A stretch of 64,000 nucleotides of DNA, taken from assembly GCF_001883705.2 (NCBI RefSeq), contig NZ_MDEQ02000014.1, positions 1 through 64,000 of the forward strand. The letters are read 5' to 3'. Position 1 is the first letter of the stretch; every line of letters begins with the position of its first letter. The notes beneath the pieces are model-generated. The model was not told the origin of the DNA. It saw nothing but the letters and a program-made list of their open reading frames with translations, and searched no databases. Source of the DNA: Burkholderia catarinensis (GTDB taxonomy: Bacteria > Pseudomonadota > Gammaproteobacteria > Burkholderiales > Burkholderiaceae). The position numbers were made by a program, and so were the translations under genes. Shown piece by piece: positions 17,072-26,085 of the stretch.

Positions 17072-17980
17072 TCAGCGTTCGATCAGCGCGACGACCTCGT
17101 CGAGCGTCGGCGCGTGCGCGCCCGTGTGCCGGCACGCGGCGGCGCCCGCCGCCAGCGCGAACACGAGATGCTCGCGCCACGCGCGCTGCGGCGCGGCCAT
17201 CAGGCTGAACAGCATGCCGCCAATCGACGCGTCGCCCGCGCCGACGGTGTCGACCACCTCGACGCGCGGCGGGCTGGCCTCGTACACGTCGTCGCCTGCG
17301 TAGAGCGCCGCCGCCTGCGCGCCGCGCGTGACGAGCACGGCCGCGCGCGGGTTCAGCGCGCGCACCGCCGCGATCGCGTCCGGGCCGTCGTCGCCGAACA
17401 GGTGCCGCAGGTCTTCGTCGGAAACCTTGATCAGGTCGGCGAGGGCGGCCATCTTCTCCAGCGTCGGCCGGTACGCGGCCGTCATCAGGTTCCGGACGTT
17501 CGGGTCGAAGCTGATCTTCACGCCGCGCGCGTGCAGGTCGGCCGCGAGCGCGGCCAGCGTGCCCGCGAGCGGTTCGCGCACGAGGCTGATGCAGCCGAAA
17601 TGCGCCCATTTCACGTGGTCGGCCCAGCCGGCCGGCAGCCGCGCGGGATCGAATGCGAGGTCGGCGCTCGCTTCGCCGATGAAGAAGTACGCGGGCGGGC
17701 GCGTCTCGTGGACGATCGCGAGCAGCGGCGGCCGTGCGACGCGCTGCAGGAAGCGCAGGTCGAGCCCGGCCGCGTCGCTCGTGCGCCACAGCTCGTCGGA
17801 GAAGCAGTCTTCGCCGATCGAGCCCGCGAGCGCGCTCGGCACGCCGAGCCGCGCGACCGCGCGCGCGACGTTCCAGCCGGCGCCGCCCGGCACCGACTTC
17901 CACTGCGCATCGCCCGCGCGCACCATGTCGGTCAGGATGTCGCCCGCCGACACGAAAGCCGGAAACGTGCCGCCGCTCAT
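17072..17980 (-). CDS. PfkB-family sugar kinase, probably fructokinase
   Basis: A 302-residue ribokinase-fold kinase. Both PfkB signatures are present: GGAGWNVARAVARLG near residue 32 and DTVGAGDASIGGML near 245, whose Asp is the catalytic base. It is the last gene of a three-gene operon and overlaps the epimerase gene in an ATGA. With an AGE-family isomerase in front, a route such as mannose to fructose to fructose-6-phosphate is the best guess; the sugar is not proven by sequence. Confidence 0.88.
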   Translation of the reverse strand: MSGGTFPAFVSAGDILTDMVRAGDAQWKSVPGGAGWNVARAVARLGVPSALAGSIGEDCFSDELWRTSDAAGLDLRFLQRVARPPLLAIVHETRPPAYFFIGEASADLAFDPARLPAGWADHVKWAHFGCISLVREPLAGTLAALAADLHARGVKISFDPNVRNLMTAAYRPTLEKMAALADLIKVSDEDLRHLFGDDGPDAIAAVRALNPRAAVLVTRGAQAAALYAGDDVYEASPPRVEVVDTVGAGDASIGGMLFSLMAAPQRAWREHLVFALAAGAAACRHTGAHAPTLDEVVALIER

Positions 17981-19257
17981 TGCGTCGGCTCGCTGCGCGC
18001 CGTGCGCGCGAGGGTCGCGAGCACGTCGTAGCATGCGCCCATCGTGTGATAGTCGGTCTTGCCGGCCGGGCTCTTCTCGTCGCTGTACTTGCGGTTGTCG
18101 CACGTGAGGATCCGGTACCACGCGCCGTAGCGGTGATCGACGAAGTGCGCCCAGCTGTAGCGCCAGATCTCGTCGTACCAGTCCCAGAAGCGCTCGCTGC
18201 CGGTGCGCGCGCCGAGCATCGCGGCTGCCGCGAAGGTTTCCGCCTGCACCCAGAAGTACTTGTTGTGGTCGCAGATCGTGAAGTCGGGGCCGAAGCCGTA
18301 GCACAGGCCGCCGTGATCGGCGTCCCAGGCGTGCGTGAGCGCCGCGTCGAACAGCTCGGCCGCGCGCGGCACGAGCCAGTCGAGCGGGCGGTGCCGCTCG
18401 AGGATCAGCAGCAGCTTCGCCCATTCGGTCTGGTGCCCGGGCTGGAAGCCCCACGGACGGAAGATGTTCGAGCTGTCTTCCTTGTTGTAGTCCCAGTCGA
18501 CCGACCAGTCCGCATGGTAGTGCTCCCACACGAGCCCGCCCGACAGCGCGGCCTGGCGCTGCGTGACGTGGGTCGCGAGCTTTTCCGCGCGATCGAGGTA
18601 CGTGAGGTGGCCGGTCGCCTCGTAGGCCGCGAGCAGCGCCTCCGTCATGTGCATGTTCGCGTTCTGGCCGCGGTACGACGACACGATCCAGTTCGGCGTC
18701 GCGTCGTCCGCATAAAGGCCCGCGGCCGCGTCCCAGAAGCGGTGCTCGGCCAGTTCGTAGGTCGCCGCGATCAACGGGCGCGCCTCGTCGATGCCGGCCA
18801 TCGTCGCGTGCGCGGCCGCGAGCAGCACGAACGCGAGCCCGTAGCAGTGGCGCGTGCCGTCGAGCGTCTCGCGCTTCGCGCCGTCACGCCAGTCGAGCTC
18901 CCAGTCGTAGCCCTGCAGTTCGTCGTCCCAGTGCGCGTCGCGCAGGAAGCGCAGCCCGTGGCGCGCGTATTCCAGGTGACGCGGATCGCCGAAATGGCGG
19001 TACGCCATCGCGTAGTTGAAGACGAACCGGCAACTGCTGACGAGGTGGCGCGACGTGCGGTTGTAGACGCTGCCGTCGTCGCGGAAGTAGTGGTAGAAGC
19101 CGCCCGTCGGGTCGAACGCGTTCGTTGCGTAGAAGCGCAGCGTGTCCTCGATGTGCGACAACAGGAACGACGGATCGCGGAAACTCGCGACGAACGGCGT
19201 GGCTTGCGCGTGGGCGGCCGGCGCGGCCGTGCAGGGTTGGACCGGGGGCATGTTCAT
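17977..19257 (-). CDS. AGE-family sugar epimerase/isomerase (N-acylglucosamine 2-epimerase fold)
   Basis: A 426-residue (alpha/alpha)6-barrel enzyme of the AGE/mannose isomerase family. Visible blocks include FYHYFRDDGSVYNRTSRHLV, GYDWELDWRDG, HMTEALLAAYEATG, EHYHADWSVDWDYN and GFQPGHQTEWAKLL, which carry the conserved His and Glu residues of the active site. The start at 19257 (MNMPPVQ) overlaps the stop of the lacI-type gene in an ATGA; the longer frame to 19851 is shadow. The kinase downstream favours a catabolic aldose-ketose isomerase over an N-acetyl-hexosamine epimerase. No transporter gene accompanies it. Confidence 0.88.
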   Translation of the reverse strand: MNMPPVQPCTAAPAAHAQATPFVASFRDPSFLLSHIEDTLRFYATNAFDPTGGFYHYFRDDGSVYNRTSRHLVSSCRFVFNYAMAYRHFGDPRHLEYARHGLRFLRDAHWDDELQGYDWELDWRDGAKRETLDGTRHCYGLAFVLLAAAHATMAGIDEARPLIAATYELAEHRFWDAAAGLYADDATPNWIVSSYRGQNANMHMTEALLAAYEATGHLTYLDRAEKLATHVTQRQAALSGGLVWEHYHADWSVDWDYNKEDSSNIFRPWGFQPGHQTEWAKLLLILERHRPLDWLVPRAAELFDAALTHAWDADHGGLCYGFGPDFTICDHNKYFWVQAETFAAAAMLGARTGSERFWDWYDEIWRYSWAHFVDHRYGAWYRILTCDNRKYSDEKSPAGKTDYHTMGACYDVLATLARTARSEPTQ

Positions 19258-20276
19258 GATGATTCGGTGACCGTTGCGGTATCGAGTGCCGGGGAGCCGG
19301 CGGGCTGGCTGCTGGCCCGTACGATCAGCTCGACGGGCAGGGAAATCTCGGTGCGCTCGGGCGCTTCGGCAAGCAGCAGCTCGACGCCGCGGCGGCCGAG
19401 CGCTTCCTTGTCGACCGACAGCGTCGTGAGCGGCGGGCTCGCGTGCGCGGCGGCCGGAATGTTGTCGAAACCGACGATCGCGATGTCGTCCGGAATCCGC
19501 AGCCCGCGCGCGATGCACACGCGCTGTGCGGCCAGCGCGGCCGCGTCGTTGTACGCGAAGACGGCTTCGGGGCGCGGCCCCGGGGCATCGAGCAGTTGCG
19601 CCATCGCGCGCGCGGCGCCCGTGTCGGGGTCGAGGCCCGCGTCGATCGTCACCTCGTACGCGGGATCGAACAGCCGCCCGGCCTCGAAGAACGCGCGCCG
19701 GTAGCCGATCGCGCGCTGCGCGATGCTGTAGTGCGCGGGCGAGCCGCCGATGAACGCGATCCGCGAGCGGCCGGTGGCCAGCAGGTGGCGCATCGCGAGC
19801 GCCGCGCCCGTCGCGTTGTCGATGTTGACCGAGCGCAGCCCGGGCGCCCACAGGTCGATCAGCACGAGCGGCCGGCCGGTCGCGGCGAGCGCCTCGATCG
19901 TCTCGGGCTCGATGAAGCCGGCGACCGCGATCGCGTCGGGCGCGTGCGGGCGCATCTGGCGCAGCACGTCGTCGTTCGGGCCGACCGTGAGCAGCGTCGG
20001 CACGATGCCGCGCTCACGGCAGGCGTCCTCGACGCCGTGCAGCACGTGCGAGAAGAACGGGCTCGCGGGAAAGCGGTTGTGCTGGCGGTGCAGCAGGAAG
20101 GTGAGCCGGCGGATGCGCGGGCGCAACTGCGCGGGATCGTAGCCGAGCCGCTGCGCGATCTCGACGATGCGCGCACGCGTTGCTTCGGACAGGCCCGGCT
20201 GGTTTTTCAGCGCGCGGGAGACGGTGCCGATCGAGACCTCTGCCGCCCGCGCTACATCGCGAATGGTGGTGCCCAT
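19254..20276 (-). CDS. LacI-family transcriptional regulator of the sugar operon
   Basis: A 340-residue repressor. The N-terminal LacI helix-turn-helix (TIRDVARAAEVSIGTVSRAL) and hinge (1-60) are followed by a periplasmic-binding-protein-like sensor domain (about 60-325). It is the first gene of the operon and its stop overlaps the epimerase start by ATGA, so it must control its own transcript. Operator candidates lie in the 346 bp upstream, for example the AGCGCT-centred site near 20381. The effector is presumably the sugar or its phosphate. Confidence 0.9.
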   Translation of the reverse strand: MGTTIRDVARAAEVSIGTVSRALKNQPGLSEATRARIVEIAQRLGYDPAQLRPRIRRLTFLLHRQHNRFPASPFFSHVLHGVEDACRERGIVPTLLTVGPNDDVLRQMRPHAPDAIAVAGFIEPETIEALAATGRPLVLIDLWAPGLRSVNIDNATGAALAMRHLLATGRSRIAFIGGSPAHYSIAQRAIGYRRAFFEAGRLFDPAYEVTIDAGLDPDTGAARAMAQLLDAPGPRPEAVFAYNDAAALAAQRVCIARGLRIPDDIAIVGFDNIPAAAHASPPLTTLSVDKEALGRRGVELLLAEAPERTEISLPVELIVRASSQPAGSPALDTATVTESS

Positions 20277-20622
20277 CGTTCGGGTTCCGGTTTGTTTAGG
20301 GTGAAAGCGATTGTATAGTAAAACATATCGCGGAATTCGGGCCGGATAACCGGGGAATACCCGCGAATAGCTGGTTTTTAAGCGCTAATCTGCGAAAACG
20401 TCGTTACTAAAAATACTAAACAAAACGCGAAAAAGGCAAGGTGCCCGTGCGGGCGCACGGCGGGCGGGAAGTGGGCGGGGAGCAAGCGTGCGCGCAAGGA
20501 CGCCCGGCGGCCTGCGCGGGCCGGCCCGAAGCCGGTGCGCAACGGTCCGGCCGGGTGGCGGACGTCCGCCACCGTCGCACGGGGCGCCGCCATTCGCGAA
20601 CGAACGACGATCGCCGGCGCGT
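20277..20622. other. 346-bp intergenic region with a perfect 20-bp palindrome
   Basis: The lacI-proximal part (20300-20420) is AT-rich and should hold the operon promoter; a TTAAGCGCTAA element at about 20379-20389 has the central CG dyad typical of LacI-family operators. The distal part is GC-rich and contains a perfect 20-bp palindrome at 20554-20573 (arms GGTGGCGGAC and GTCCGCCACC, no spacer), 50 bp after the stop of the EAL gene. It could be that gene's transcription end or a dimer-binding site. No gene is visible. Confidence 0.5.
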
Positions 20623-22461
20623 TCAGCGCACCGCCGCGGCCGGCGGTTCGCCGCGATTGCGCAGCGCGGCGCGGCCCGCATCGAGATCGACGACCGCGAG
20701 CCCGCCCGGCTGCTGTTTGGCGCGCCGCTTCGCGAGCGCCGCGACCGACGCGATCTCGTCGCTGCCGTAGCGCTGTGCGCCATGCGCGCCGGCCGGCACG
20801 CCGACCACGCCGATCGCCATCGTCACGAACCCGAAGAACGCCGGGTTGCCGTGGCGGTCCTCGCCGCGCAGCCCGCCCGCTAGCCGATCGGCCTGCGTGT
20901 AGAAGCGCTGCGCGCCGTCGTTGAAGCGCGCGATCGCGTCGGCTGCCTGCTCGCGCCAGTCGTTGCGCTGGAACAGCACGAGGAAATCGTCGCCGCCGAC
21001 ATGCCCGAGAAAGTCGCGCTGCGGATCGCACACGCCGGCCAGCACGGTCGCGGCGAACTTCAGCACTTCGTCGCCCTGCCAGTAGCCGTACTGGTCGTTG
21101 AACGGCTTGAACTGGTTCAGGTCGACGTAGCACGCATGAAAACCGGCATCGCGCTGGAGCAGGCGGTCGATGTGCGCGCTGATCGGGAGGTTGCCGGGCA
21201 GGAACGTCAGCGGATTCGCGTAACGCGCGGCCTCGATGCGCATCTCGGTCACCGCGCGCACGAGGCTCTCGCCGGTGCCGAGCCCGAGGTAGCGGCCGTG
21301 TTCGGTGATCACGAAGCCGTCCGCGAGATAGCGCTGGTCGTGGCTCGCGAGCAGCATCGCGAGCTGCTCGAGCGCCGTCGCGTTGTCGATCATCAGCGGC
21401 GCGTCGTTCGCGAACTGCAGGCACGGCTTCTTCCCGAACACCTCGCGGTGGTACGGCAGCGCGAAGCGGTCGATGAAGCCGCGGCGATTCACGAGCGCGA
21501 CGGGCCGCCCGCGTTCGACGAGCGCGACCGCGTGCAGGTCGGGCATCCGGTTGAACAGGTCGAGCACGTCGTTGCTGGTCGCGTCGAGCGGCAGCGCCGG
21601 CGCGGGGACGAGCATCTTCGCGGCGATCGTGCCGGCCGGCCGCACGGTGCGTGTCGCGCCCGGAAACACCGCGATGTGCGGCGCGCGGATCGCCTCGCGC
21701 GCGGCCGGCGCGACGACCCGCGACGGCTGCGCGTTCGGCCGGCCGAGCAGGAAGCCCTGCACGCAGCAGATGCCCATGTCGCGCACGACGATCAGGTCGC
21801 ATTCGTTCTCGATGCCTTCCGCGATCAGTTGCGCGCCGCTCGCCTGCGCGAAGTGCTGCATCGCCTTCACGGCCTCGAACTTGAGCGGGTCGCGCGCGAT
21901 GTCGTGGATGAAGAAGCGGTCGATCTTCACGACGTCCGGATGCAGGCGCAGCCACAGGTTCATGCTCGCGTTCGCGGTGCCGTAGTCGTCGAGCGCGAAC
22001 TGGATGCCGGCGTCGCGCAGCGATGCGACCGCCGGCACGATGCGCGCGACGTCCGGCACCGCGTTCTGTTCGGTCAGCTCGATCACGATGCGCTCGGCGC
22101 CGATCCGCGCGCGGTCGAGCAGCAGGCGGGCGCGCTCGCGCTCGCGCGCGAGCTGCAGGATCGTGCCCGCGCTGAAATTGAGGAACAGCTTGCCGTCGCA
22201 GCCGAGCGCCGCGAACGCGTCGAGGCAGGTGAGCGCGGCGGCCTGTTCGAGCGCGAGGGTCTCGCCTTCGCGCGCGGCCTGCGCGAAGAGCGCGGCGGGC
22301 GGCTCGAGGTCGGTGCCGCGCGGGCCGCGTATCAGGCCCTCGTAACCGACGACCGTCCCCGACCCGAGGTCGACGATCGGCTGGAAGACGGCGGCGAGCG
22401 CGCGATCCGCGATCAGGCGCGTGGTGCTGGTGGCAGCGGAGTCGGGGTGGAGCGCGGGCAT
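20623..22461 (-). CDS. EAL - CBS-like - GGDEF (GGDDF) cyclic-di-GMP protein
   Basis: A 612-residue cytoplasmic protein. The EAL domain (about 20-250) keeps the catalytic set: Glu41 (as EGL), Asn95, Glu128, Asp158-Asp159, Lys179, Glu215 and Gln235. The loop usually reading DDFGxGYSS is DDYGTANAS. A middle region (about 290-410) resembles a CBS pair. The C-terminal GGDEF domain (about 415-570) starts with NPLTFLPGN and has GGDDF at 489-493 in place of GGDEF, with no RxxD inhibitory site in front. Phosphodiesterase activity is likely; cyclase activity is doubtful and the GGDDF domain may only bind GTP. No membrane segment is seen. The gene stands alone. Confidence 0.85.
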   Translation of the reverse strand: MPALHPDSAATSTTRLIADRALAAVFQPIVDLGSGTVVGYEGLIRGPRGTDLEPPAALFAQAAREGETLALEQAAALTCLDAFAALGCDGKLFLNFSAGTILQLARERERARLLLDRARIGAERIVIELTEQNAVPDVARIVPAVASLRDAGIQFALDDYGTANASMNLWLRLHPDVVKIDRFFIHDIARDPLKFEAVKAMQHFAQASGAQLIAEGIENECDLIVVRDMGICCVQGFLLGRPNAQPSRVVAPAAREAIRAPHIAVFPGATRTVRPAGTIAAKMLVPAPALPLDATSNDVLDLFNRMPDLHAVALVERGRPVALVNRRGFIDRFALPYHREVFGKKPCLQFANDAPLMIDNATALEQLAMLLASHDQRYLADGFVITEHGRYLGLGTGESLVRAVTEMRIEAARYANPLTFLPGNLPISAHIDRLLQRDAGFHACYVDLNQFKPFNDQYGYWQGDEVLKFAATVLAGVCDPQRDFLGHVGGDDFLVLFQRNDWREQAADAIARFNDGAQRFYTQADRLAGGLRGEDRHGNPAFFGFVTMAIGVVGVPAGAHGAQRYGSDEIASVAALAKRRAKQQPGGLAVVDLDAGRAALRNRGEPPAAAVR

Positions 22462-22622
22462 GGGCGAGGGCAGCCGAATCGACGGGACGCCGTCTTAACG
22501 GCACCGCTCGCGGAGAATTGAATGAAGATTTCGTGACGCGATGGGCGATGCTGGTGCATCGTGCCGGGCGCGGCCCGCATCGATGCGCGCCCGGAAGGCG
22601 GCGGGCGCGCGGTGACGCGAAA

Positions 22623-22640
22623 GGCCGCCATCCGGCGGCC
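22623..22640 (-). terminator. Hairpin after the BASS transporter gene
   Basis: A perfect 7-bp stem (GGCCGCC, 22623-22629, with GGCGGCC, 22634-22640) around a 4-nt loop lies 18 bp beyond the stop of the minus-strand transporter gene. On that strand it is followed by TTTC only, so termination may be partial. The rest of the 22462-22658 gap holds nothing recognisable. Confidence 0.55.
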
Positions 22641-22658
22641 GTCGCGCCCGAGCGTGCG

Positions 22659-23687
22659 TCAGCGCTTGCCCGCGCTCAGCGCGCCGGGCGCGGATGCGTC
22701 GCCCTCGTCGCGCTCGCCGCTCATGTCGCGTGCGCCCCAGCGCTGCGCGAGCGCCGCGCACGCCATCAGCTGGATCTGGTGGAACAGCATCAGCGGCAGC
22801 ACGATCGCGCCGACCGCGTTTGCCGAGAAGATCACCTTCGCCATCGGCACGCCGGCCGCGAGGCTCTTCTTCGACCCGCAGAAGATGATCGTGATCTGGT
22901 CGGCGCGGTTGAAGCCGAGCCGCTTGCCGACGAACGCGGTCAGCAACAGCGCGATCGCGAGCAGCACGACGTTGACGACCAGCAGGCCGCCGAGCGCGCG
23001 CGCCGGGATCTGGTGCCACAGGCCCTGGTTGACGGCCTCGCTGAACGCGACGTAGACGACGAGCAGGATCGAGCCCTGGTCGACGAAGCGCAGCACGCCG
23101 CGGTTGCGGTCGATCCAGCCGCCGATCACGGGCCGCAGCAACTGGCCCGCGATGAACGGCACGAGCAGCTGCATCACGATGCTGCCGACGGTGCTCCACG
23201 GCGACGCGGCGGCGGCCGACTGCGACGTGATCATCAGCCCGACCAGTGCCGGCGTGACGAAGATCCCGAGCAGGCTCGACGCGGATGCCGCGCATACGGC
23301 AGCCGGCACGTTCCCCTTCGCGATCGACGTGAACGCAATCGACGACTGGACCGTCGACGGCAGCGTGCACAGGAACAGCACGCCCGCATACAGCGTCGGC
23401 GTGACGAGCGGCTGCAGCACGGGTTTCAGCGCGAGGCCGAGCAGCGGGAACAGCGCGAACGTGCTGAGCAGCACGACCGCGTGCAGCCGCCAGTGGGTCG
23501 CGCCCGCGACGACGGCTTCGCGCGACAGCTTCGCGCCGTGCAGGAAGAACAGCAGGCCGACGGCGATGTTGGTCGCCCAGTTGAACGCGTGGGCGGCCGG
23601 GCCGCGGCAGGGCAGCAGGCTCGCGAGCACGACGGTGCCGACGAGCACGAGCGTGAAGTTGTCGGGAAGAAAACGGGGACGGGCCAT
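22659..23687 (-). CDS. BASS-type (bile acid:sodium symporter-like, YfeH/SLC10A7) transporter
   Basis: Inner-membrane protein of 342 residues with nine to ten hydrophobic helices. The YfeH-like blocks are clear: LLFFLHGAKLSREAV, FLCTLPSTVQSSIAFTSIAK in the crossover region, and IIFCGSKKSLAAGVPMAKVI near the C-terminus. Members of this subgroup have no established substrate; a sodium-coupled organic anion is the usual guess. The hydrophilic C-terminal 25 residues are not conserved. The gene stands alone with its own promoter region to the right. Confidence 0.88.
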   Translation of the reverse strand: MARPRFLPDNFTLVLVGTVVLASLLPCRGPAAHAFNWATNIAVGLLFFLHGAKLSREAVVAGATHWRLHAVVLLSTFALFPLLGLALKPVLQPLVTPTLYAGVLFLCTLPSTVQSSIAFTSIAKGNVPAAVCAASASSLLGIFVTPALVGLMITSQSAAAASPWSTVGSIVMQLLVPFIAGQLLRPVIGGWIDRNRGVLRFVDQGSILLVVYVAFSEAVNQGLWHQIPARALGGLLVVNVVLLAIALLLTAFVGKRLGFNRADQITIIFCGSKKSLAAGVPMAKVIFSANAVGAIVLPLMLFHQIQLMACAALAQRWGARDMSGERDEGDASAPGALSAGKR

Positions 23688-24032
23688 CGGGAACTCGCTT
23701 CGGAAACGACGGAGGCGCGCGTCGCGCGCGCGGATGCCGTCATTGTCCCGGTTGACGATTCACCACACAAATTCATTGTGGGAATCGATTAATGAATCGA
23801 CCGCATGCAGCGGGAACCATCCACCCGCCCGATCAAGCGCAAGACAGCAGAAGAATGTTCTGCCCCGATCGCCGCATCAAGTGAAAAAACCTAGCAGTAA
23901 CATGGCGTTACACCGATGCCGGCGACATAACACTTTTTGGCTCGACACCCTTTCGGAGCGCTCATAAATTACTGCTGAAAGCCTTGGGTCGGCCGAAAGG
24001 AGCCGGCGGCGGGCGTGGACAGGCACTGAACG
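23688..24032. other. 345-bp divergent intergenic region
   Basis: An AT-rich stretch (about 23755-23970) probably carries the divergent promoters of the transporter and the exported protein gene. A small inverted repeat, GTAAC (23897-23901) and GTTAC (23907-23911), could be an operator. No gene is visible. Confidence 0.4.
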
Positions 24033-24524
24033 ATGACGGAACGGGTGAAACGGAAGATCGGACGATGGGTGGCAGGCGTGCTCGGCGTGCTGCTGATGCC
24101 GCTCGCGCTCGCGCAGCCGCCCCACGGCGGTCATGCGTTCGGTGGCCACGGCTTCGGTGGCGGCGACATGCGCGCGTACGGTCAGCCGGCTGGCGGGCCT
24201 GGTGGTATTCCCGTCTGGCGCCGCGTTCCGCCCCCCGCTGGTGCGCGCGCCGGCGGCATGAACAGCTACGGCTCCCGCTGGGGATTGCGGCCGACGCCGT
24301 CGTACGGCCATTACGCCGCGCAAAGCCCGTATCGCCCGATCAGCGCCGACGCGCGCCAGATGCCGCACCCGCCGGGCGGCGGCAACGTGCCGTTGCGCGC
24401 CGGTTCGATCCGCGCCGACGTCGCGCGCTACAACGAGGAGCGCGGCGGCCGTCCGATGCCGCCGCCCCGCTCGCAGGAAGAGCCTGCGCACACGCCGTCT
24501 TACTCCCCGTTCTACCGAAACTGA
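24033..24524 (+). CDS. Exported glycine/proline-rich protein of unknown function, 163 aa
   Basis: A signal peptide (about residues 1-27, VLGVLLMPLALAQ) precedes a low-complexity segment rich in Gly and His (GGHAFGGHGFGGGDMRAYG), then Pro- and Arg-rich sequence ending SYSPFYRN. No enzymatic motif is visible. The Gly-His pattern could bind metal, but this is speculation. Codon use fits the genome and the reading frame is intact. It stands alone between two AT-rich gaps. Confidence 0.6.
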   Translation: MTERVKRKIGRWVAGVLGVLLMPLALAQPPHGGHAFGGHGFGGGDMRAYGQPAGGPGGIPVWRRVPPPAGARAGGMNSYGSRWGLRPTPSYGHYAAQSPYRPISADARQMPHPPGGGNVPLRAGSIRADVARYNEERGGRPMPPPRSQEEPAHTPSYSPFYRN

Positions 24525-24869
24525 GCGCCCGCGCGCTCGCTCCCCCGCCGGCTGATGCGAATTCGCCACAGTCGCGCGCAGATTTCCGCTGATTTTCCCT
24601 TCGCATTGCGCTATCTTTCGCGCCCGGCTCGCATGTGCCGCGCCGCCGTCCCGCCGCGCGGCCGCTTTTGCGCCGGGCCGCCGGCGTGCACCCGGCCACG
24701 TATCGAATCCGCGAAGTTAATGCCGCCGCTATACCCGCAATAAGTGTGCGCAATTTTGACCGGACAAATGATCCGTAAAGATGGCTGCGCCCCATACGAC
24801 GCAAGCACTCGGCTCCCAAAAACAACGCTCGCGCCACTTATCGACAATTCGACAAAACCTGGAGATCCA
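24525..24869. other. 345-bp leader and promoter region of the porin gene
   Basis: No gene is supported. An in-frame extension of the porin back to 24744 exists but encodes no signal peptide and lacks a ribosome site, so it is taken as untranslated leader. A regulatory RNA could target this long leader, as for other porins, but none is visible. Confidence 0.4.
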
Positions 24870-25946
24870 ATGAAAGCATTCGCTCGCCGTGCGTCGCGCA
24901 CGTCCGTCAAGCTGATCGCCACAGCCGCCTGCGTGGCGGCCACCGCTCCCGTTTATGCGCAATCGAGCGTGTCGCTTTACGGTCAGGTCGACGAATGGGT
25001 CGGCGCAACCAAGTTCCCCGGCGGCGATCGCGCATGGAACGTGTCGGGCGGCGGGATGTCGACGTCGTACTGGGGCCTGCACGGCGCCGAGGATCTCGGC
25101 AGCGGCTACAAGGCGATCTTCACGCTGGAGAGTTTCTTCCGTGCGCAGAACGGCCAGTTCGGCCGCTTCCAGGGCGACACGTTCTTCGCGCGCAACGCAT
25201 ACGTCGGCATCAGCTCGCCGTACGGCACGGTGACGGCAGGCCGTCTGACGACGCACCTGTTCCTGTCGACGATCCTGTTCAACCCGTTCTACGACTCGTA
25301 CACCTTCTCGCCGATGGTGTACCACGTGTTCCTCGGCCTCGGCACGTTCCCGACCTACCCGAGCGATCAGGGCGCGGTCGGCGATTCGGGCTGGAACAAC
25401 GCGCTGTCGTATACGTCGCCGTCGTTCGGTGGCCTGAATTTCAGCGCGATGTACGCGCTCGGCAACCAGGCCGGCGACAACCGCTCGAAGAAGTGGAGCG
25501 CGCAGTTCAACTATGCGAACGGCCCGTTCGCGGCGACCGCCGTGTATCAGTACGTGAACTTCAACAACGGCCCGCAGGACCTGAGCGCGCTCGTCTCCGG
25601 CCTGAAGAGCCAGGGCATCGCGCAAGTCGGCGCGACCTACGACCTGAAGGTCGTGAAGCTGTTCGGCCAGTACATGTATACGAAGAATGACCAGGTCGCG
25701 GGCAGCTGGCACGTGAATACCGCGCAGGGCGGCGTGTCGGTGCCGCTCGGCGTGGGCAACGCGATGGCGTCGTACGCGTATTCGCGCGACGCGGGCGGCC
25801 TCGACCAGACACGCCAGACCTGGGCCGTCGGCTACGACTATCCGCTGTCCAAGCGCACGGACGTCTACGCTGCGTACATGAACGACCACATCAGCGGCCT
25901 GTCGAACGGCAACACGTTCGGCGCCGGCATTCGCGCGAAGTTCTGA
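24870..25946 (+). CDS. Outer-membrane porin, Gram-negative general porin family
   Basis: A 358-residue precursor with a signal peptide (about 1-28, CVAATAPVYA-QS) and a mature 16-strand trimeric porin of the Burkholderia/Neisseria type. It begins SSVSLYGQVDEWVG, has the HGAEDLGSGYKAIFTLES strand-turn and ends in GAGIRAKF with the terminal Phe needed for assembly. The ATG at 24870 follows GGAGA. The usual PEFXG loop-3 motif is not obvious, so pore selectivity may differ. It is a single gene closed by a good terminator. Confidence 0.93.
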   Translation: MKAFARRASRTSVKLIATAACVAATAPVYAQSSVSLYGQVDEWVGATKFPGGDRAWNVSGGGMSTSYWGLHGAEDLGSGYKAIFTLESFFRAQNGQFGRFQGDTFFARNAYVGISSPYGTVTAGRLTTHLFLSTILFNPFYDSYTFSPMVYHVFLGLGTFPTYPSDQGAVGDSGWNNALSYTSPSFGGLNFSAMYALGNQAGDNRSKKWSAQFNYANGPFAATAVYQYVNFNNGPQDLSALVSGLKSQGIAQVGATYDLKVVKLFGQYMYTKNDQVAGSWHVNTAQGGVSVPLGVGNAMASYAYSRDAGGLDQTRQTWAVGYDYPLSKRTDVYAAYMNDHISGLSNGNTFGAGIRAKF

Positions 25947-26013
25947 CGCGCGAGCGATCGGTTCGCCGGCCGCGCGCGCAAATCGCGCGTTCCGGCTGCA
26001 TGTTTTTCGCCCG

Positions 26014-26042
26014 AAACGGCGCCGCCACCCGCGGTGCCGTTT
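26014..26042 (+). terminator. Intrinsic terminator of the porin gene
   Basis: A 12-bp stem with one G-U pair (AAACGGC-GCCGC, 26014-26025, with GCGGT-GCCGTTT, 26031-26042) around a 5-nt loop, followed by a T-rich tract, lies 68 bp after the porin stop. Confidence 0.75.
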
Positions 26043-26085
26043 TGCCTTTCTTGACCTTTCTGTTTCCTCGCCTTTGTTACCCTAT

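Noticed and set aside
24744..24869. N-terminal extension of the porin
   Set aside because: The extension would bury the signal peptide, and the ATG at 24870 has its own GGAGA site.
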